This document shows, piece by piece, positions 31,773-34,816 of a DNA stretch of 34,816 nt. The stretch is taken from the NCBI GenBank assembly GCA_020627965.1, contig JAHDFX010000029.1, forward strand, positions 1-34,816, in the 5' to 3' direction. Below the pieces are notes generated by a model. That model was not told the DNA's origin. It did no database searches and worked only from the letters and a program-made list of their open reading frames with translations. Position numbers and translations under genes: made by a program. This stretch comes from Saprospiraceae bacterium. GTDB lineage: Bacteria; Bacteroidota; Bacteroidia; Chitinophagales; Saprospiraceae. The first letter of the stretch is position 1; every line of letters starts with the position of its first letter.

Positions 31773-33242
31773 CTATTCATCATTCTTTAAGTTATGAACT
31801 TTCTCTATTAGCCATCTTTTATCACTTATGAACTCTAATTGATCCATTTTATCTATAATTTTTCCAGGAGTTCCTTTACCTACCTGATGTTTAATTTTAT
31901 AGAGATTGATAAGCATTCTAACAAAATTTTTATATCCCTTTTTTTGAGAAGCTTTTAAACGATTATTGTTAATCATATAAAGTTCGATAGTTCGATAGAT
32001 AGTCATGGTACGCTCATCGTATTCTTTATCTAATTCAAAATGTGCCTTTACCATTAGCATACGACAGTTGATCTCGTAGAGTAAATTTACTTTGTCAACA
32101 CGTATAAAATGGTAAATTGCATTTTGGTAATTTTTTTGATAAAAAGCAATAACGCCTATATTAAAATGATAGACACTTTTGCTATCTGAGTGATTAATAT
32201 TTTTATGATGCTTTTCTATTAAATAAGCAGCCCATTCAAAATCACCAAGCTTACAGGAAAGTGGAACTATGTTTTTTAATTTGTTGATATCCATTATTCC
32301 ATTTTTTGTTAATAGATTTTTCTGTTCCATCTTTTTATACAAATCGAATAAATATTGATTATAGTTAAGGTGACCTTTTCTTATTTTATGGATACAAAAA
32401 TTACACGCTACATTATAAAAATCATCTAAATTATTGACGCTAACCTGGGACTCATAAAGTCTAAGTAATTCTAATAAATCAAAATAAATCTGGTCATCAT
32501 CGTGATTCATTAATTCTATAATTTGTTGATATATTTTTATGTATACCTCTTGTTCATAATCATTTGAAAAAAGTAATTCTTTTATATTTTCAATAGTAGA
32601 AAAATCATATTGCAAAGTTTGGAAGACTCTGCCTATTGATAAAGCAGCACTATGTAGTTGTAGTTTTTTGAGCAAGTAGGACACATCTAAGTACTCAGCT
32701 ATCTTATTATAATCAATATTTTTAGTAAAAATTCCCTGTGCATGTAGGTAATTCATATAGGCATTTTCTATCTCATAGGCAGTCTCAAAATAAGTCAGGT
32801 CTTTTGCACGATTAGATTCAAGTGCCTTTTTGTCCTTTTTAATTTGTCTATAACATAAATTCAATTGTTGCTTATCCAATAATGCCTGATACAAAATTTT
32901 CCTTTCTACCGCCTGATGATTTTCTAAATTTTCAACGACTAAAAATTTCTTCATTTTTTGTAACAAGGCACTCATCTTAATATCAAAAGCATTCTTTTGT
33001 TTCTTACTTAAAGATTTATTGATACTATCAGAAAAAATAGAACGATATATCTCATACAGGATTTCGATACTAATCTGATTTTCTCCCTTAGTATGTTTGA
33101 TTAATGACTGTAGCAGAATAGGTAATGAAGTATCCTTATTGAAATAATCATTACTCAAAAAAGTCATCAATCGCTCTTTTTCTATTTCATTAAAGCTATT
33201 CAATAAGCCAATTGCAATACTTTTGTATAATTTTTTACCCAT
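31773..33242 (-). CDS. Helical-repeat (TPR-like) cytoplasmic protein of unknown function
   Basis: A 489-residue protein with no signal peptide or membrane helix. It is almost wholly alpha-helical, with TPR-like pairs near the C-terminal half (FEWAAYLIEKHHKNI, YHFNIGVIAFYQKNYQNAIYHFIRV). The N-terminus (LNSFNEIEKERLMTFLSNDYFNKDTSLPILLQSLI) resembles a family of uncharacterised Saprospiria proteins known to me only as hypothetical. Base composition is visibly more AT-rich than the flanking nadC and DUF1800 genes, with much AAA, AAT and ATA codon use. It is divergent from the DUF1800 gene and probably has its own promoter (33316-33323). Confidence 0.8.
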   Translation of the reverse strand: MGKKLYKSIAIGLLNSFNEIEKERLMTFLSNDYFNKDTSLPILLQSLIKHTKGENQISIEILYEIYRSIFSDSINKSLSKKQKNAFDIKMSALLQKMKKFLVVENLENHQAVERKILYQALLDKQQLNLCYRQIKKDKKALESNRAKDLTYFETAYEIENAYMNYLHAQGIFTKNIDYNKIAEYLDVSYLLKKLQLHSAALSIGRVFQTLQYDFSTIENIKELLFSNDYEQEVYIKIYQQIIELMNHDDDQIYFDLLELLRLYESQVSVNNLDDFYNVACNFCIHKIRKGHLNYNQYLFDLYKKMEQKNLLTKNGIMDINKLKNIVPLSCKLGDFEWAAYLIEKHHKNINHSDSKSVYHFNIGVIAFYQKNYQNAIYHFIRVDKVNLLYEINCRMLMVKAHFELDKEYDERTMTIYRTIELYMINNNRLKASQKKGYKNFVRMLINLYKIKHQVGKGTPGKIIDKMDQLEFISDKRWLIEKVHNLKNDE

Positions 33243-33315
33243 TTTAAATCATTTAAAATGCTGAAAATAAAATATTTATGTTTTTTTTAAAAATTATATC
33301 TCAATAAGTTTTGCT

Positions 33316-33323
33316 CAAATTTA
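33316..33323 (-). promoter_or_regulatory. -7 element (TAAATTTG on minus strand) of the helical-repeat gene
   Basis: A perfect TANNTTTG match on the minus strand, 73 bp before the start at 33242; the -33 region is AT-rich and weak. Confidence 0.4.
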
Positions 33324-33349
33324 TAAAAAAATATCAGTACTAAAGCATT

Positions 33350-33357
33350 TACTTTTG
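33350..33357 (+). promoter_or_regulatory. -7 element (TACTTTTG) of the DUF1800 gene
   Basis: A perfect TANNTTTG match on the plus strand, 56 bp before the start codon at 33414 and back-to-back with the minus-strand element at 33316-33323. Confidence 0.45.
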
Positions 33358-33413
33358 TGTTGCAAGGTTAGAATAAACTACTGTTTCGATTTTAAACTTT
33401 AAACCAACTAATC

Positions 33414-34816
33414 ATGACAACAACCATAACACAAAACTGCATCACAGGTACGCTAAGTGAATATCCCGCCTGGGGTGCTAATAATAATAGTACTAATTCA
33501 GACCTGGCTAAAAAAAGAGACATCCAACACCTATTCAATCGTATGACCTTCGGAGCGAATCAGGCAGATATCAACTGGGCATTGGGAAAAACGCCAGCCG
33601 AAGTGGTAGATATCTTAATTGATAGAGCCATTAATGATGTCCAATCTCCAGATTTATCTGTTCATCAATGGGCTGATAAGAGTATGAATGCTGATCCAGA
33701 CTTCCCAGGGCTATGTGGTGGAACTAATTCAATAGCTTGCCGAGGTCATAGATTAAATCTTTTAATAACTGAATGGACAGATGGGATGATTGGAAAAAAC
33801 AGCCCTTCCGATACAGTCAGTCAGCAAGAAATAGATAGAGCCAAAAGATTCAAATATAAAATGGCTTTTTTATGGCACAACCATCACTTTACAGGAGGTG
33901 AAGATCAAGACAAAAATGCTACAATGTGGTATAAGTATTTATTAATTGATAATGCAATAGGCAACTTTAAAAAATTTGTAAAAGACATAGGTCGTTCTCA
34001 AACCATGTTACGGTATTTAGATGCGCGGGCAAACCACTATAAACAAGACCCCAACTGGGAACCAAATGAAAATTATGCCAGAGAATTATTAGAGCTTTTC
34101 GTAATGGGCGTAGATAGTGACGCCAATAATAGTTGTAATGACCCTGCTTTTTATTGTCAGGATGATATCGAAAACCTTGCTAAAGTTTTTTCAGGGTATT
34201 GGTATGAATGGGTTTCCGATACCCTACCAATAGAACGAGAATTTATATTTCAACCCAATAGGCATGATTGGAATCCGAAAACCATTTTTGGTGAAACGAT
34301 TACTCCCGATATCAATAATTTACCTCCTGATGTAGATATAACGATATTAGCAGGTAGTAGTAATGATACAGTTAATCCATACAATATGCCCTATGCAAAT
34401 ATATCTGACTACCCATTAGTATATCTTGGAGATGAAGAGGATTTTGAAACAGACTATCAATTAGGCGAATTGATAAAAGAATACAATGATGTACATGACA
34501 TTATTTTTGGGGATAGAGATTATCATGATGGCAATGGATTACAGGAAATTTCTTATTCAAGAAAACTGAACATTGCAAAATTTATTTGCGAAAAATTATA
34601 TAAATTTTTCATATACGAAACTGTAGATGATACTATAATTGACAATCTTGCTATCGAATTCATAAATGCTAATTGGGAAATAGCCCCAGTCTTAAAAAAA
34701 TTATTTAAGAGTGAACATTTTTTCAGCACCGCTGCTCGTGGAGCCCAGATTCACAGCCACTTAGGGGTTTTTTATAATCTATTTACAACAATGGGAGCAG
34801 AATGGACGGTAGATTA
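33414..34816 (+). CDS. DUF1800 family protein, N-terminal part (runs off the window)
   Basis: The frame stays open from the ATG at 33414 to the window edge, giving at least 467 residues. DUF1800 hallmarks are the opening HLFNRMTFGAN, the histidine-rich MAFLWHNHHFTGG, NENYARELLELFVMG and the Cys pairs between them. DUF1800 proteins are usually exported and often sit beside a DUF1501 gene; the function of the pair is not established. No signal peptide is visible: the chain opens TTTITQNCITGTLSEYPAWG. Either this member is exported by another route or it is cytoplasmic. The 3' end, any sorting domain and the partner gene lie beyond the window. Confidence 0.88.
   Translation, partial: MTTTITQNCITGTLSEYPAWGANNNSTNSDLAKKRDIQHLFNRMTFGANQADINWALGKTPAEVVDILIDRAINDVQSPDLSVHQWADKSMNADPDFPGLCGGTNSIACRGHRLNLLITEWTDGMIGKNSPSDTVSQQEIDRAKRFKYKMAFLWHNHHFTGGEDQDKNATMWYKYLLIDNAIGNFKKFVKDIGRSQTMLRYLDARANHYKQDPNWEPNENYARELLELFVMGVDSDANNSCNDPAFYCQDDIENLAKVFSGYWYEWVSDTLPIEREFIFQPNRHDWNPKTIFGETITPDINNLPPDVDITILAGSSNDTVNPYNMPYANISDYPLVYLGDEEDFETDYQLGELIKEYNDVHDIIFGDRDYHDGNGLQEISYSRKLNIAKFICEKLYKFFIYETVDDTIIDNLAIEFINANWEIAPVLKKLFKSEHFFSTAARGAQIHSHLGVFYNLFTTMGAEWTVD

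Overview
The window comes from an AT-rich member of the Bacteroidota, most likely a Saprospiria-type marine or filamentous lineage (Lewinella, Haliscomenobacter and Aureispira relatives). The signs are: a TonB-dependent receptor with an N-terminal carboxypeptidase-regulatory-like domain; secreted multidomain proteins with SBBP-type propeller, PKD-like and C-terminal 'coathanger' domains; the DUF4783 gene beside nadC; several TANNTTTG -7 promoter elements; and an almost complete lack of Shine-Dalgarno sequences. The genus cannot be fixed from the sequence alone.

Layout. 1-681 is the 3' end of a class A penicillin-binding protein. It is followed by a repeat-rich intergenic region (682-1138) holding heptanucleotide repeats and a 171-bp foldback element. 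A TonB-dependent receptor lies on the minus strand (1139-4111). A second non-coding region (4112-4804) carries a degenerate 21-bp tandem array of 11 in-phase copies. Two secreted proteins of unknown function follow (4805-7054).

7112-18000 is the most unusual region. An ECF-type sigma factor and a TPR anti-sigma-like membrane protein are transcribed leftward. Divergent from them is a rightward row of five envelope proteins: a TPR-vWA protein with an intact MIDAS, a 75-residue multi-pass membrane protein, a secreted beta-sandwich protein, a 1450-residue secreted propeller/LRR/subtilisin protein, and a TPR-CHAT (caspase-like) protein with a signal peptide and a C-terminal membrane anchor. The divergent promoter region contains a long nested dyad. 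I read this as a sigma-controlled, envelope-located two-protease module. That reading is inference: only the individual domains and the gene order are seen.

18173-18898 is a secreted orphan protein. 19393-22887 is an operon of a catalytic M16 zinc peptidase and its non-catalytic lipoprotein partner, closed by a strong bidirectional terminator. 22981-24627 holds an S24/LexA-like repressor divergent from a membrane-anchored glucosaminidase. 24704-25051 encodes a lipoprotein signal peptide joined to a Cro/C1-type HTH domain, an odd combination. 25177-27141 is a second ECF sigma factor with a probable membrane anti-sigma protein. 27147-30052 (minus) carries a TPR membrane protein and a divergent Hsp100/Clp-like double-AAA ATPase that appears to lack the first catalytic glutamate and the usual pore-loop tyrosine. 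30277-31663 holds DUF4783 and nadC. A helical-repeat protein (31773-33242, minus) and the start of a DUF1800 protein (33414 to the window edge) complete the window. I saw no tRNA, rRNA, CRISPR array or transposase gene.
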